In this document: positions 48,144 to 59,556 of the stretch, piece by piece
Numbering within the stretch: the first letter of the stretch is position 1
How the letters are laid out: each line of letters opens with the position of its first letter
NCBI GenBank assembly: GCA_900343135.1
Contig: OPYK01000003.1
Coordinates: 1-64,000, forward strand
Length of the DNA stretch: 64,000 nucleotides
Direction of reading: 5' to 3'
From: Atopobium massiliense
Lineage (GTDB): Bacteria; Actinomycetota; Coriobacteriia; Coriobacteriales; Atopobiaceae
Translations under genes and position numbers: made by a program
The notes under the pieces: model-generated
What the model was told of the DNA's origin: nothing
Databases searched by the model: none
The model's input: the letters and a program-made list of their open reading frames with translations, nothing else

Positions 48144-48178
48144 ACTGCACTTTTTACTGCACTATGTGCTGCGCTTTT

Positions 48179-49519
48179 CTACTCCGCTTTTTGTGCAATA
48201 TCGGCACGATAAAACATGTCCGGAAGCAAAAGCGCATCAAGGTATTCATACACACGGGCGCGTGCCTTGGCAATCGTTTCGTCACGCGAAAGCGCCATCA
48301 AAATGCGGCCACCTGCCGACACCAATGATTGGGGCTTCTCGCCCGCTTTAACCCCTGCATATATAAGCTCAATACCATGAGGACAGCTGCTAAACGCGTC
48401 AAGCGGAATATCACGAACGTACTGCTTGGGATAGCCGTTTGCCGCCACAACAACGCCCACGCAGCAGCCGTGCGCCGTGGCAGTACGCTTGGTTTGAGCG
48501 CCACTCATGAGGTTGGTTATCATAAGCGCCATGTCTTCATCAAGCACCGATGTAACAACCTGCGTTTCGGGATCGCCAAAGCGCGCGTTAAATTCAATAA
48601 CTTTGGGACCGTGCTGCGTAAGCATAAGGCCCGTGTAAAGCACGCCATTAAATGCAGCGTTTTCCTGCTCTAATGCGGCAAGTGTTGGTTCCACAATGGT
48701 TGAAATTGTTTGCTTTATAAGGGCTTCATTTACAAACGGCACAGGTGTATACGCCCCCATACCGCCTGTGTTAAGGCCAGTGTCGCCCGTACCCTGGCGC
48801 TTAAAGTCTTGCGCACAGGGCAAATACACGCGGCTGTCGCCATACACGAGCGTAAAAAACGAAAACTCGGGGCCTTCAAGCAGCTCCTCGATAACAACCT
48901 GCGTTTGGCTGCCAAATTCGTGCAAGGTAAAAATTTCTTGCAGCGCGCCTTGTGCTTCCTCAAAACTATGCGCAATGATAACGCCTTTACCTGCGGCGGG
49001 ACCATCCGCTTTAATAACCACGGGCACAAAGCCTGCCGGCGTTACATGCTGTGCCTGTACGGCTGCAAGCGCCTCGGCATACGATGTGTACACCGCATAA
49101 GCCGCCGTTGGAATGTGGTACGTGTGCATAAGGTTTTTAGCAAACGCTTTGGATGATTCAATTTGGGCTGCTTTTTTGGTAGGCCCAAAAATGGCAAGGC
49201 CGCGCGATTCAAAATAATCAACAATACCGTCAAATAAGGGCAGCTCAGGGCCAACAAATGTCCAGTTAACGGCGTTAGCTTCGCAAAAATCGGCAAGACG
49301 CTCAAAGTTGTCTTGAGCAATGGGTACGCAGGAAATTTTATGTGTGTACTGCATATCGGCGTTTGCACGAGCGGCGTTTTCGGTGGTTGCGTGTGCGTGA
49401 GGCGTACACATGCCCACATTACCCGGCGCGCAAAATACGTGCTCTACCTGGGGCGATTTTGCAAATGCACGCGCTAATGCATGCTCGCGGCCGCCTTGGC
49501 CAACAACCAAAATGTTCAT
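48179..49519 (-). CDS. purD: Phosphoribosylamine-glycine ligase
   Basis: Makes GAR from phosphoribosylamine, glycine and ATP. The 446-residue ATP-grasp protein starts MNILVVGQGGREHALA. It has the motif FVGPELPLFDG, the Gly-rich ATP loop VVIKADGPAAGKGV and the signature RFGDPETQV near 300. A 15-20 residue insert near the N-terminus (HAHATTENAARAN) is unusual. Last gene of the purine run. Confidence 0.96.
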   Translation of the reverse strand: MNILVVGQGGREHALARAFAKSPQVEHVFCAPGNVGMCTPHAHATTENAARANADMQYTHKISCVPIAQDNFERLADFCEANAVNWTFVGPELPLFDGIVDYFESRGLAIFGPTKKAAQIESSKAFAKNLMHTYHIPTAAYAVYTSYAEALAAVQAQHVTPAGFVPVVIKADGPAAGKGVIIAHSFEEAQGALQEIFTLHEFGSQTQVVIEELLEGPEFSFFTLVYGDSRVYLPCAQDFKRQGTGDTGLNTGGMGAYTPVPFVNEALIKQTISTIVEPTLAALEQENAAFNGVLYTGLMLTQHGPKVIEFNARFGDPETQVVTSVLDEDMALMITNLMSGAQTKRTATAHGCCVGVVVAANGYPKQYVRDIPLDAFSSCPHGIELIYAGVKAGEKPQSLVSAGGRILMALSRDETIAKARARVYEYLDALLLPDMFYRADIAQKAE

Positions 49520-49606
49520 ACAACGTCCTTTCGTGGAATGTGCCTATGTGATTCTAAGAGCGTATGAGTGTGAATTAATGTGTGTCATGCGTACAAAACA
49601 CGGGCT

Positions 49607-50185
49607 TTACCTGCTACTATTCTCTAAGCGGGCGATGTCCATGAGCACCGAAGGGTACAGCACATGCTCAGCCTCGTGAATGCGTGCTTCAAAACTCTCA
49701 CGCGTGTCATCGGCATGGCGCGGCACTTCTACCTGCTTAATTATAGTGCCAGTGTCGATGCCTTCATCAATATAATGCACCGTTACACCCGAGGTAGAAA
49801 CACCGGCCGCAAACGCGTCATCGATAGCTGTTGCACCCGGAAACGCCGGTAAAAGCGCCGGGTGAATGTTGATAATTTTTTGAGGGTACGCCTGCAAAAG
49901 CGGCTTGTGAATAATACGCATATAACCAGCAAGGGCAATGTATTCAATGTGGTAGCGCTGGCACATATCAACAAGTGCCTGCTCATATGCTGCGCGCGTG
50001 GGAAAATCGCTTGGCGAAAACACCTCAAGCGGCACACCCAACTGACGTGCACGCGTGCACACGTACGCGCCCGGCTTGTCGCAAAACAGTAAACACACAG
50101 ATAGCGCCTGGTGCTCACGCTGGCACACGTTGTAAATGGCTTCAAAATTTGTACCGGAACCCGATGCAAAAACAGCAAGATTCAT
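49607..50185 (-). CDS. purN: Phosphoribosylglycinamide formyltransferase (folate-dependent)
   Basis: Transfers formyl from 10-formyl-THF to GAR. The 192-residue protein has NLAVFASGSGTNFEAI at the start and YIALAGYMRIIHKPLL. The catalytic segment is INIHPALLPAFPGATAIDDA with Asn and His, and an Asp in VHYIDEGIDTG completes the site. The GGAG site is five bases upstream. It lies between purM and purD. Confidence 0.96.
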   Translation of the reverse strand: MNLAVFASGSGTNFEAIYNVCQREHQALSVCLLFCDKPGAYVCTRARQLGVPLEVFSPSDFPTRAAYEQALVDMCQRYHIEYIALAGYMRIIHKPLLQAYPQKIINIHPALLPAFPGATAIDDAFAAGVSTSGVTVHYIDEGIDTGTIIKQVEVPRHADDTRESFEARIHEAEHVLYPSVLMDIARLENSSR

Positions 50186-50235
50186 GGTGAACTCCGTTGG
50201 TGGTTGATGGCTTGGTGGTTGATGTGTAGCGCGCG

Positions 50236-51315
50236 TTACGCGTCGATGATAATATTACGGTGTTGCTGCAAAACGCCAGGTGTATGGGGGTGTTCAACTT
50301 GTCCATCACCAGAAGTGGCCGCCGCTGCACCGGTAGGTGCAGGTGCGCACGGCTCAACACGGCCGATGATTGAGGCCTTCTCGCCCGCTTTGCAAAGCGC
50401 GTCTATAACGTGCTGTGCCTGAGCGGCATCTACCGCCAACACAAGACCAATACCCATGTTAAAGTACTCAAACATCGACGCATACGAAAGATTACCCTTG
50501 TGCTGCAGCATGGTGAACACATCCGGCACATCCCACGTACCGTTTTGAATGTGCGCCGCCAGATGTGCCGGCAACATGCGCGGAATGTTTTCAACAAACC
50601 CGCCGCCCGTAATGTGCGAAACACCATGTATAAGCCCCTGTTTAATGAGCGGAAGCACGCTTTTTACGTAAATGCGCGTGGGCTCCAAAAGCTCCGGATG
50701 CTCCGTAAGTTCCTCGCCCAAAATAGATCGCACGAGGCTAAAGCCGTTGGAATGCACACCCGACGAAGCAACACCAATAAGCACATCGCCCTCATGCACA
50801 AGTGCGCTCGAAAGCAGCTTGGTGCGCTCGGCAATACCCACGCAAAAGCCCGCAAGGTCAAACTCCTCCGGCTCATAGAGGCCTGGCATCTCGGCCATCT
50901 CGCCGCCAATAAGCGAACAGCCCGCCTGCGTGCAGCCATCGCACACACCTTTTACCAGCGCTTCCATGCGCTCGGGCACATTTTTGCCCACGCTTATATA
51001 GTCGAGGAAAAAGAGCGGCTCTGCGCCCTGTGCAAGCACGTCGTTTACACACATGGCAACGCAATCGATGCCCACGGTATCCAATTTGTTGAGCTTTTGA
51101 GCAAGCAAAATTTTAGTGCCCACGCCGTCGGTTCCCGATACTAATACGGGCTCATCAAAGTGGAAATCCTTGAGCGCAAACAGACCGGCAAAACCGCCCA
51201 AATCGCCAAGAACTTCCTTGCGGTATGTTGCATGAACATGCTTTTTTATGCGTGAAACTGCTTCGTAACCAGCTTCAACATCAACACCTGCCTGAGCATA
51301 TGCGTTGTTGCTCAT
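50236..51315 (-). CDS. purM: Phosphoribosylformylglycinamidine cyclo-ligase (AIR synthase)
   Basis: Closes the imidazole ring to make AIR. The 359-residue protein starts AYAQAGVDVEAGYEAVSRIK. It has LVSGTDGVGTKILLA (ATP/Mg site), DCVAMCVNDVLAQGAEPLFFLDY and GGEMAEMPGLY. The late ITGGGFVENIPRML is diagnostic. The C-terminal 25 residues after IGRVEPCAP form a low-complexity extension. A strong AAAGGAAGG precedes the ATG. Confidence 0.96.
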   Translation of the reverse strand: MSNNAYAQAGVDVEAGYEAVSRIKKHVHATYRKEVLGDLGGFAGLFALKDFHFDEPVLVSGTDGVGTKILLAQKLNKLDTVGIDCVAMCVNDVLAQGAEPLFFLDYISVGKNVPERMEALVKGVCDGCTQAGCSLIGGEMAEMPGLYEPEEFDLAGFCVGIAERTKLLSSALVHEGDVLIGVASSGVHSNGFSLVRSILGEELTEHPELLEPTRIYVKSVLPLIKQGLIHGVSHITGGGFVENIPRMLPAHLAAHIQNGTWDVPDVFTMLQHKGNLSYASMFEYFNMGIGLVLAVDAAQAQHVIDALCKAGEKASIIGRVEPCAPAPTGAAAATSGDGQVEHPHTPGVLQQHRNIIIDA

Positions 51316-51442
51316 AGCCTTCCTTTCCTCGTAAACGCCACTTGTGGGCGTGTAGCTGCGGTTTGTCGCTGCGGTTTGATGCGCATTGTTGTGTTATGCT
51401 GCAGCACTTTTTCGTCTTTTGCCGCGCACAACGCCGCCATCC

Positions 51443-53068
51443 TTACTGCACGCGCGTGGTAATGTGCGACTTGTGCTTAAGCGGCACCTGATTTACCTCG
51501 GCAAGCGACGCTTTGTAATCCTGCTCATAATCGAATAAGCGTGTTGGGTAATCGCCATTAAAATACGCCATGCAAAGCCCCTGATATGGGGCATCTACCT
51601 GCAGATTAATAGCATCAATAAGGCCTTGCTCGCTAAGGTAGGCAAGCGACGTTGCACCAATAAAATCGCGAATATATGCAAGACTATGACCCGCGGCAAT
51701 AAGCTCGCGCGTGTCGGAAATGTTAATGCCATAAAAACACGGGTAGCGCAACGCGGGGCTGGCAATACGCACGTGCACCTCACGAGCACCTGCCTCAAAA
51801 AGCAGCGCAACAATAAGCCGCGACGTAGTGCCGCGCACGATAGAGTCGTCTACCATAACGATGCTTTTACCTTCGACAATTTTACGCACTGCCGAAAGTT
51901 TCATGCGCACACCGCGGCGACGCTCGGTTTGCGTTGGCTGAATAAACGTTCTGCCAATATACTGATTTTTTACAAGACCCATCTCGTTTGGCAATCCCGC
52001 CGCCTCGGCATAGCCCATAGCTGCGGAAAGTGACGAATTGGGCACACCGATAACCAAGTCGGCGTTGGGACATGGTGCCTCGCGGGCAAGAATTTCGCCG
52101 GAGCGTTTGCGCGCCGTATGCACGCACACATCGTGAATAACCGAATCGGGACGTGCAAAATAGATGTACTCCATCGCGCAAATCGCCTGCTGACGCTGGC
52201 TTGTGTAGTATTCGCGCGTAATGCCGTCGTTGTTGATATATACAATCTCGCCGGGCTCAACATCAAACATAAATGTAGCGCCAATTTGGTTGAGCGCGCA
52301 CGATTCGCTTGCCATGCAATAGCCACCGTCGGGCAATTTCCCAACAGAAAGCGGACGAAACCCGCACGGGTCGCAGGCGCCAATAAGCTCATCTGCTGTA
52401 GCTAAAATGTAGGTAAAACCACCTTTTACCTGTAGCAATGCGTCTTTAATTTGCGCGTGGAACGACGTTTGTGCGCTGTGACGAATGAGGTGCATTAAGA
52501 TTTCGGAATCGCTCGACGAGTTAAAAATAGCGCCTTTTTCTTCAAGCTGTTTGCGCAGCGTAATGCCGTTTACCAAATTGCCGTTATGCGCAAGCGCTAC
52601 GCTTGTATCCGAAAATTTGAATACAAACGGCTGAATATTATTAATTGATGCATCGCCGCAGGTTGAATAGCGTACATGACCCAGGGCAATGGTACCAGGC
52701 AGCTCGGAAAAATCTTTGCGCTGGCTAAACACTTCGCTCACGAGCCCCAAACCGTGCTTTTGGTGCACGTCACTTTTTTGCACGCCATCTTCTTCGCAGG
52801 TGGTAAAGCTCACGATACCTGCACCTTCTTGCCCACGGTGTTGCAGGGCGATAAGCCCAAAAAAGCTAAGCAAGCTGGCGTCGGCATGGTGATACACGCC
52901 AATAAGGCCGCATTCTTCGTGTGGCTCATCGAATGCAATTTCGCGATAATCGCAGCTCACAACCCTGCCCAAGCGCGGGTCGTACTCGTGCGTAAAACGA
53001 TCGGAGCGAGCGGTAGCAGCCATAGCAGGCGCAGCTACTGTAGAGGTATGAACGCTTACATGTGACAC
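51443..53068 (-). CDS. purF: Amidophosphoribosyltransferase
   Basis: Commits PRPP to purine synthesis using glutamine. The 541-residue protein starts at GTG with GGAGGAG upstream inside the purL end. An N-terminal extension of about 52 residues, probably removed, precedes the catalytic Cys of [21 protein letters not shown] and [10 protein letters not shown] mark the glutaminase. [15 protein letters not shown] is the PRPP loop. The C-terminus has [14 protein letters not shown] and [10 protein letters not shown]. Confidence 0.96.
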   Translation of the reverse strand: MSHVSVHTSTVAAPAMAATARSDRFTHEYDPRLGRVVSCDYREIAFDEPHEECGLIGVYHHADASLLSFFGLIALQHRGQEGAGIVSFTTCEEDGVQKSDVHQKHGLGLVSEVFSQRKDFSELPGTIALGHVRYSTCGDASINNIQPFVFKFSDTSVALAHNGNLVNGITLRKQLEEKGAIFNSSSDSEILMHLIRHSAQTSFHAQIKDALLQVKGGFTYILATADELIGACDPCGFRPLSVGKLPDGGYCMASESCALNQIGATFMFDVEPGEIVYINNDGITREYYTSQRQQAICAMEYIYFARPDSVIHDVCVHTARKRSGEILAREAPCPNADLVIGVPNSSLSAAMGYAEAAGLPNEMGLVKNQYIGRTFIQPTQTERRRGVRMKLSAVRKIVEGKSIVMVDDSIVRGTTSRLIVALLFEAGAREVHVRIASPALRYPCFYGINISDTRELIAAGHSLAYIRDFIGATSLAYLSEQGLIDAINLQVDAPYQGLCMAYFNGDYPTRLFDYEQDYKASLAEVNQVPLKHKSHITTRVQ

Positions 53069-55272
53069 GAAATGGTCTCCTCCCAGCCTTGTTTAAGCTC
53101 GGCTACCGAAGCAAAAATCCGCTCGTTTGCAGTGGTAATGCACAGCGTACCAGTGTTGGTTACTTCGCCTACACGCACTGCATCTGCGCCATATGCAGCC
53201 TCAAACGCAGCGCTTTTATCGCGCGGAACGCTTAGTACAAAGCGAGATTGCGTTTCTGCAAACAGGCGCGGCGTTGGCATAGCAAGAGTAACGGTTGCGC
53301 CCACACCATGCTCAAAGCAGCACTCGCTGAGCGCCACGGCAAGACCACCTTCACTTACGTCGTTGCATGCCGAAACAAAACCGTCTGTAATGGCGCGCAG
53401 CACTACGTTTTGGTTATGCACTTCGCGCTCAAGATTAAAGTTGAACAGTGCACCTGTGACCTTGCCGCACTCAAGATTTTGCAGCTCAGAGCCATTAAAA
53501 TCGTCGCCGGTTTCGCCCACGGTGTAAATAATGTCGCCTGGGGTTGCAAACGACGCGCGGGTAATGTGCGCCATGTCTTCAACCAAGCCAACCATACCAA
53601 TCATGGGCGTAGGCATAATTGCATGGCCGTTGGTTTCGTTGTTGAGCGACACGTTGCCCGACACAACGGGCGTACCAAGCGCTGTACATGCTGCGCTAAT
53701 ACCACGTGCACTTTCTTTAATTTCATAAAAAATTTCGGGGTCTTTTGGATTACCAAAGTTTAAGCAGTCGGTAATAGCCAGGGGCTGTGCGCCCGACGCC
53801 ACCAGGTTGCGCGCGGCTTCGCACACGGCAATTTGGCCGCCCACAAAGGGGTTTAGGTAAATGTAGCGCGCATTGCAATCGGTTGTTGCTGCCAGCGCTT
53901 TGTTTGTTCCACGAACACGAATAACTGCAGATGAGGAGCCTGGTCCTACTACCGTTGAGGTGCGCACCATGGTGTCGTAGGTTTCGTACACACTTTGCTT
54001 AGATGCAATGGTTGGGCATGCAAGCAGGCGTTTTAGCGTGAGCGCAGCATCGGTGATGTGCGGCGTATATTGCGTTTGAACAGCCGTTGCAATGTGCTGC
54101 GGCATGCGCGACTCATTTTCGTATACGGGCGCGTCTTCGCTCAGCGAATCTACCGGAATATCAGCAACAAGCTTACCTTTGTGATAGAGCTTATACTGAT
54201 GTCCCTCACACACTTCACCAATTTTTACCGCGTCTAAACTGTACTTTTCACAAATTTGAATAATTTTGTCTTCGTGACCTTTAGCAACACAAAGCAGCAT
54301 GCGCTCCTGCGACTCCGAAAGCATCATTTCGTAGGGTGTCATGTGCGTTTCGCGTTGCGGCACATAGTCGAGGTTGAGTACCATACCCATGTGCGCTTTT
54401 GATGCCATCTCCGAACTCGAAGAAACCAAACCGGCAGCGCCCATGTCCTGAATACCAACCAGCTCCTCGGGGCACGTAGCGATAATATCCAAACATGCCT
54501 CAAGCAGGAGTTTTTCCATAAAGGGGTCGCCTACCTGCACGGCTGAGCGTTTTGACTTTTTGGTTGTGTCAAATTCTTCGCTCGCAAACGTTGCGCCGTG
54601 AATACCGTCACGACCCGTTTTTGCGCCCACGTACATAATGGAATTGCCAGCGCCGGCAGCACGACCAAGCTTAAGGTCGCTTGTTTTCATAAGCCCAACG
54701 CACATCACGTTTACCAGCGGATTTCCCTGGTACGACTCGTCAAACGCAATTTCGCCACCAACCGTTGGTATGCCGATGCAGTTGCCGTAGCCTGCAATGC
54801 CGTGAATAATCTCCTTAAACAAATAGGCGGTACGTGCGTTATCAAGCGAAGAAAAACGCAGTGAATCGAGAACTGCAATGGGGCGCGCACCCATACTAAA
54901 GATGTCGCGCAAAATGCCGCCAACGCCAGTAGCTGCGCCTTCGTACGGCTCAACCGCAGAAGGGTGATTGTGACTTTCGGCCTTAAACACCACCGCCAAG
55001 CCGTCACCAATGTCTACCACGCCCGCACCTTCGCCCGGACCTTGAATAACGCGCGGTCCTTTGGTGGGAAACGTGCGCAACACGGGTTTGGTGTTTTTGT
55101 ACGAGCAGTGCTCGCTCCACATAACGGCAAACAGCCCGCACTCCGTATAGTTAGGCAGCCTGCCTAAAATCTTGCACGCATGCTCATACTCTTCCTCGGA
55201 CATTGCCCAATCTTTGTAAATTTTAGTTTGACGAATTTCTTCACACGTAGGCTCGCTGACATATGAACTCAT
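53056..55272 (-). CDS. purL: FGAM synthase, large subunit PurL
   Basis: The 738-residue synthetase subunit makes FGAM from FGAR with ammonia from PurQ. Motifs include [19 protein letters not shown], the ATP site [22 protein letters not shown], and [18 protein letters not shown]-terminal [14 protein letters not shown] follows. It is the small form, which needs PurS and PurQ as separate subunits, and both genes are adjacent. It overlaps purQ by 4 bp and purF by 13 bp. Confidence 0.97.
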   Translation of the reverse strand: MSSYVSEPTCEEIRQTKIYKDWAMSEEEYEHACKILGRLPNYTECGLFAVMWSEHCSYKNTKPVLRTFPTKGPRVIQGPGEGAGVVDIGDGLAVVFKAESHNHPSAVEPYEGAATGVGGILRDIFSMGARPIAVLDSLRFSSLDNARTAYLFKEIIHGIAGYGNCIGIPTVGGEIAFDESYQGNPLVNVMCVGLMKTSDLKLGRAAGAGNSIMYVGAKTGRDGIHGATFASEEFDTTKKSKRSAVQVGDPFMEKLLLEACLDIIATCPEELVGIQDMGAAGLVSSSSEMASKAHMGMVLNLDYVPQRETHMTPYEMMLSESQERMLLCVAKGHEDKIIQICEKYSLDAVKIGEVCEGHQYKLYHKGKLVADIPVDSLSEDAPVYENESRMPQHIATAVQTQYTPHITDAALTLKRLLACPTIASKQSVYETYDTMVRTSTVVGPGSSSAVIRVRGTNKALAATTDCNARYIYLNPFVGGQIAVCEAARNLVASGAQPLAITDCLNFGNPKDPEIFYEIKESARGISAACTALGTPVVSGNVSLNNETNGHAIMPTPMIGMVGLVEDMAHITRASFATPGDIIYTVGETGDDFNGSELQNLECGKVTGALFNFNLEREVHNQNVVLRAITDGFVSACNDVSEGGLAVALSECCFEHGVGATVTLAMPTPRLFAETQSRFVLSVPRDKSAAFEAAYGADAVRVGEVTNTGTLCITTANERIFASVAELKQGWEETISCHM

Positions 55273-55964
55273 GCATGTACCTCGTCTTTCTTAAGGTCTT
55301 TCTTAAACGCTGCAACCATCGACTTAAACACTAACAAGCCGTCCGCGCCGCCAAGTTGGGCTTCGCAGGCGCGCTCGGGATGAGGCATCATGCCAAGAAC
55401 ATTGCCGCGCTCATTGGTAATGCCGGCGATGTTGGCAACGGATCCGTTGGGATTTTCACCCTCGTAGGTAAACACAATTTGGTTGTGCGCACGCATATAC
55501 GCCAGTGTATCCGCGTCGCAGTAATAATTACCTTCGCCGTGTGCAATGGGAAGCGTGATAATTTGGTTTTTAGCAAATGCCGAGGAAAACGCAGTTGTAT
55601 TGTTCACCACGCGCAAAGGCTGCCACTTACACACAAAGTGTAGGTTGGTGTTGCGCAAAAATGCGCCCGGTAAAAAGCCCGCCTCAACCAAAATTTGAAA
55701 CCCGTTGCACGTGCCGAAAACAAGTTTGCCCTCGTCCACAAAGCGTTTAACCTCTGCCATGATGGGAGCAAAACGCGCGATAGCGCCGCTGCGCAGGTAG
55801 TCGCCATAGGAAAAGCCACCGGGGAGCATTACAGCATCAAAGCCGGCAAGCGATGTCTGCGACGCAGGCACGTATTCTGCCTGCTCACCCAAAACATCGC
55901 GAAGTGCGCAGAGCATGTCCATATCGCAGTTAGAGCCTAAAAATTGAATAACAGCAAATTTCAT
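55269..55964 (-). CDS. purQ: FGAM synthase glutaminase subunit PurQ
   Basis: The 231-residue class I glutamine amidotransferase supplies ammonia to Pur[14 protein letters not shown] is followed by the nucleophile in [15 protein letters not shown]. The His-Glu pair is in [16 protein letters not shown] precedes the ATG. It is coupled to purL by overlapping stop and start. Confidence 0.96.
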   Translation of the reverse strand: MKFAVIQFLGSNCDMDMLCALRDVLGEQAEYVPASQTSLAGFDAVMLPGGFSYGDYLRSGAIARFAPIMAEVKRFVDEGKLVFGTCNGFQILVEAGFLPGAFLRNTNLHFVCKWQPLRVVNNTTAFSSAFAKNQIITLPIAHGEGNYYCDADTLAYMRAHNQIVFTYEGENPNGSVANIAGITNERGNVLGMMPHPERACEAQLGGADGLLVFKSMVAAFKKDLKKDEVHA

Positions 55965-55976
55965 ACCTGCTCCTTA

Positions 55977-56333
55977 CTATGCCTGAGCAGCATCTGCTGC
56001 TGGAGCTGCTGGAGCTGCAGCATCGGCGCTTGCTGCGGTGTGCGCGGGCTTCGTGTTTGCAACCAACACAGCTTCGCCCGTACGGGCATCTACGTGCCAA
56101 ATTGTGTACACAAACTGCTCGGTATTTACGTTTGCAAGCAGCTTGTCCGAAATCTCTTCAACAACGCGCACGGGGTTTTCTTCGCTGTCGTCGAGCGTCA
56201 TCTCAAAAAATTTGCCCTGACGCACGCTTTCTACAGAGCGGTAATTCATCTGATGTACAGCCTTTTTAATGGCCTGCCCCTGGGGGTCCAAAATCGATTC
56301 TTTGTAGCTTACATAAATCTCAACGGTATACAT
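55977..56333 (-). CDS. purS: FGAM synthase subunit PurS
   Basis: The 118-residue small subunit that bridges PurL and PurQ. The first 85 residues fit the family (VEIYVSYKESILDPQGQAIKKA and VRQGKFFEMTLDD). The last 30 residues are an Ala-rich extension beyond the usual 80-85 residues. purQ follows after 12 bp. Confidence 0.93.
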   Translation of the reverse strand: MYTVEIYVSYKESILDPQGQAIKKAVHQMNYRSVESVRQGKFFEMTLDDSEENPVRVVEEISDKLLANVNTEQFVYTIWHVDARTGEAVLVANTKPAHTAASADAAAPAAPAADAAQA

Positions 56334-56352
56334 GGCAACCCTCTCTTATCAG

Positions 56353-56434
56353 TTTGAACGGGTGGAAAATTGAACTTGAACAAAACTCATGTCGAAATTT
56401 GAACTTGAACAAAGCTGCTGGTAATTTGAACTTG
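56353..56434 (-). repeat. Spaced TTGAAC repeats between purC and purS
   Basis: TTTGAAC at 56353 and three TGAACTTG copies at 56371, 56400 and 56427, roughly every 28 bp, fill the gap upstream of purS. They may be binding sites for a regulator of the downstream pur genes. No coding signal was seen in the 180-bp gap. Confidence 0.5.
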
Positions 56435-56515
56435 CGCAGGTAAGCGGCTTTATTATGCTGAACTCGCGCGGTTCAATAGTCGCAATACGTGCAATACACA
56501 CGCGCACGCGTGCCA

Positions 56516-57265
56516 TTACGCCAGCACCGAACACAGTCTGTCGTACACTGCCTGGTAATATGGAATCATGTCTTCGTCCGAATTTCTAAAGATGTCTTTG
56601 TCGAAGCTCTCATGTGTTTGTGCATCCCACAAACGGCAATTATCGGGCGAGAACTCGTCGCCCAAAATTACATCGCCTTTGGCATTGGTGCCAAACTCAA
56701 GCTTAAAATCAACCAGCATCAGATTGGCGCGTGCAAACAAATCGGAAAGCAGCCTGTTAACTTCGCGGGTAAGGCGCTTTATTTCCTCAAGCTGCGCAGG
56801 GGTAGCAAGCTGCATAAACAGCAAATTGTCGTCGGTTAACAGCGGGTCGTGCAAATCGTCCGACTTAAAGTAAAACTCAACCATGCCGCCCTTAAACTCG
56901 GTGCCTTTTTCTATGCCAAGGCGGCGCACAATGCTACCCGCAGCACGGTTACGCAATACCACCTCAAGCTCAAACATATCCAATTTTTCTACGAGCTCTT
57001 CAGTGTCCGAAACAATCTCCTTAAGGTGTGTAGCAATGCCATGCTCTTCCAGATATGCAAAAATAAGGCGCGTAATTTTTTGATTGAGCACACCCTTACC
57101 TGCAATTTGTTCCTTTTTTGCGCCATCGCCTGCAGTTGCTTGGTCTTTATACACCATCCAAAACAAATGCGGATCGGTGGTTTCGTACATATCTTTCGCT
57201 TTTCCAACATACGCAAGCTTACCTTTTTGCGCATGTTCTTGGTGGTTGTATTCATCGTGTTGCAT
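56516..57265 (-). CDS. purC: SAICAR synthetase
   Basis: Joins CAIR with aspartate. The 249-residue protein has AYVGKAKDMYETTD, VVLRNRAAGSIVRRLG and the signature LMLVDFKLEFGTNAKGDVIL followed by DEFSPDNCRLW. AAAGGATT precedes the ATG, and the start lies next to the purK stop. Confidence 0.96.
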   Translation of the reverse strand: MQHDEYNHQEHAQKGKLAYVGKAKDMYETTDPHLFWMVYKDQATAGDGAKKEQIAGKGVLNQKITRLIFAYLEEHGIATHLKEIVSDTEELVEKLDMFELEVVLRNRAAGSIVRRLGIEKGTEFKGGMVEFYFKSDDLHDPLLTDDNLLFMQLATPAQLEEIKRLTREVNRLLSDLFARANLMLVDFKLEFGTNAKGDVILGDEFSPDNCRLWDAQTHESFDKDIFRNSDEDMIPYYQAVYDRLCSVLA

Positions 57266-57267
57266 AG

Positions 57268-58545
57268 CTAATCCTTTCTTGTTGTGTTAGCTGTCCAAAT
57301 GCCACTTTCCTCAAACGCACAAAGTTGCTGCGCGGGATTATCGCAAAGCGCGGTTATGTGCCCCATTTTGCGCGCATAGCGCGCTTCGCCCTTGCCATAC
57401 AGGTGATAATGCCATGTTTCGTGATGAGGCATACTACGATACGTGCCCTCTACATGCTGACCCAGCACGTTCATCATAACGGCAGGTGAAAGCAGGTGCG
57501 GCTGCGCCACATGTAAGCCACACACCGCACGGATGTGCAAATCGAATTGTGAGAAATCGCAGGCTTCAATGGTGTAATGACCCGAATTGTGCGGGCGCGG
57601 CGCAAGCTCATTAATCATGATGGAGCCATCGTGCAGCACAAACATTTCCACACCCAAATCGCCCACAAGATTTGCAGCCTTGGCAATCTTACGTGCCTCG
57701 GCTAGAGCGCGCTCGCGCACATCGGCAGGAATTCGCGCTGGTATAAGCGACGCGTGCAAAATATTGTGTTCGTGAATGTTTTCGGATGGCTCAAACAAAG
57801 CAAGCGCGCCATACATATCGCCACACACCATAACCGATACTTCACACGCAAAATCAATCCACGCTTCAAGCAAACACACTTGCTGCTCTATCAGCGCATA
57901 TGCGGCATTTAAGTCGTCTTTCGAGCGAATAACAACCTGACCTTTTCCGTCGTAACCAAAGCGCGACGTTTTTAACACGCAGGGCATACCAAGCTGCTCA
58001 ATCCCAGCTAACAGGTCATTTTTAGTGGCAACACGCGCATGCGGTGCCACTTTGGTGTGCGCATCCAATAAAAATTGCCTCTCATCGAGGCGATTTTGGC
58101 TTGCACGCAATAGTTCAGTTCCCTGGGGCAAATAGAGTGCACCTTCTGCTTGCAGGGTGCCCAGCACCTGAGTATCAACATTTTCAAATTCAAACGTAAC
58201 AACGTCACAACGCTGGGCAAACGCACGAAGCGCGGTGATGTCGGTAAATTCATTCTGAAAATGAAAATCGCATACCTGGGCAGCCGAGCAATTCTCAAGC
58301 GGATCGAGCACACCCACTACGTAACCCATTTCCTTGGCAGATTGCGCAAGCATCTGACCAAGTTGACCGCCGCCAATAATACCGATCGTTTGGCCGGGCA
58401 AAATTTGTTTGACGGGTGCAGGCGCGGATGTTGTGGGAGCGGTCGGTGTAGCTGAATCTGCTGGCGCTGCGGTACAATTAGTAGCGTTACCTGCGGAGAT
58501 ATGCATATATGCGTGAGCTTTATCGGTGTTAGTCAAGACTCTCAC
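57268..58545 (-). CDS. purK: N5-carboxyaminoimidazole ribonucleotide synthase
   Basis: Carboxylates AIR with ATP and bicarbonate. The 425-residue ATP-grasp protein has [17 protein letters not shown] at about residues 51-67 after a Thr/Ala/Pro-rich extension. It also has [17 protein letters not shown] and [19 protein letters not shown]. The GTG start lies inside the purE end; an ATG 13 codons later is possible. Works with PurE. Confidence 0.95.
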   Translation of the reverse strand: MRVLTNTDKAHAYMHISAGNATNCTAAPADSATPTAPTTSAPAPVKQILPGQTIGIIGGGQLGQMLAQSAKEMGYVVGVLDPLENCSAAQVCDFHFQNEFTDITALRAFAQRCDVVTFEFENVDTQVLGTLQAEGALYLPQGTELLRASQNRLDERQFLLDAHTKVAPHARVATKNDLLAGIEQLGMPCVLKTSRFGYDGKGQVVIRSKDDLNAAYALIEQQVCLLEAWIDFACEVSVMVCGDMYGALALFEPSENIHEHNILHASLIPARIPADVRERALAEARKIAKAANLVGDLGVEMFVLHDGSIMINELAPRPHNSGHYTIEACDFSQFDLHIRAVCGLHVAQPHLLSPAVMMNVLGQHVEGTYRSMPHHETWHYHLYGKGEARYARKMGHITALCDNPAQQLCAFEESGIWTANTTRKD

Positions 58546-59086
58546 TCATTTCGCGTGCCGATAAATTAAGCTCGCACCTATAGGTAGCGAGCTTTTCGGC
58601 AAGACTTTGATTAGTACATGAAAGAATTTGGATAGCAAGCAAGGCGGCATTTTTTGCACCCGCGGCTCCTATAGCAAGTGTTCCAACGGGTATACCCGCA
58701 GGCATTTGCACAATTGAAAGCAGCGAATCCATACCATTTAGCGCGTGCGTTTGTATGGGAACACCCAACACAGGCAAGGTTGTTTGCGCGGCTATCATGC
58801 CTGGTAAATGTGCACTTCCGCCTGCACCCGCAATAATAACGCGGATACCGTTTTCGCGCGCAGCTACGGCAAATTCGCGCATTTCGAGCGGCATGCGATG
58901 CGCAGAAATAACCTGTTTTGAATAGGGAATCGAAAAGTCTTCGAGAATGCGGCAACACTGCTTCATGGTTTCCCAATCGGATTTGCTGCCCATAACAACG
59001 GCAACGCTCGGCCGCTCAGCGGCAGACGCTGCACCAGAAGGTGATGCTGTTGTTTTGTCGTTTGACAAAACACGTTCATCCGGCAT
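58529..59086 (-). CDS. purE: N5-CAIR mutase, class I PurE
   Basis: Moves the carboxyl group of N5-CAIR to give CAIR. The core begins [17 protein letters not shown] at about residue 23, followed by ISAHRMP and the signature [21 protein letters not shown]-like ([12 protein letters not shown]) and VGTLAIG follow. The ATG at 59086 has AAAGGAA upstream and gives 185 residues; a longer reading has no such site. First gene of the purine run. Presence of PurK supports the class I bacterial pathway. Confidence 0.95.
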   Translation of the reverse strand: MPDERVLSNDKTTASPSGAASAAERPSVAVVMGSKSDWETMKQCCRILEDFSIPYSKQVISAHRMPLEMREFAVAARENGIRVIIAGAGGSAHLPGMIAAQTTLPVLGVPIQTHALNGMDSLLSIVQMPAGIPVGTLAIGAAGAKNAALLAIQILSCTNQSLAEKLATYRCELNLSAREMSESLD

Positions 59087-59556
59087 ACCAGAACTTCCTT
59101 TCTGAACGTAGCGCGAAAACGCGTTATAAAAGGTATAGCTCTGTAAATCATGACGCGGCGTGCGTGCGACTTTAAGCAACTTTACGCGACTTTAAGCAAC
59201 AGCAAGCGTAACGCATTCAAGCGGATAACCACGGCTCAAACGCGCAGCTCAAAGCCGCAACGCAGCGTGCAATTCATGCTCTACATGCACACTATATCTA
59301 CTTTTTATTAGGTTGAGCGTGCATGAAACACATCGTTAATAGTTGTAACGGAACAGTAACAGTACGCTCACAGGCTCTCTATCCTTGAGCGCGGCAAAGT
59401 TTTCAACAGTAGTATGTCCACTGATTTTGGTACTATGTATATCGGTGTTATGCGAAGCTAACTTGTGTCGCACGTCGCATGTCGCGCGCATACGCGTCGC
59501 TGTACACCATGTACGTATGTGCACACGGTCAAATTTCAACTATAAAGCGAGAGTCC
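59087..59556. other. Divergent control region between purE and the ABC exporter
   Basis: About 470 bp without a gene. It holds a 15-bp direct repeat GCGACTTTAAGCAAC (59166-59180 and 59186-59200) just upstream of purE. A minus-strand -10-like TATAGT (59291-59296) has no clear -35. No known purine riboswitch pattern was recognised. The direct repeats could bind a purine regulator. Confidence 0.4.

Noticed and set aside
59166-59296. Purine riboswitch upstream of purE
   Set aside because: No conserved three-way-junction sequence could be recognised; only a direct repeat and a weak -10 box are visible.
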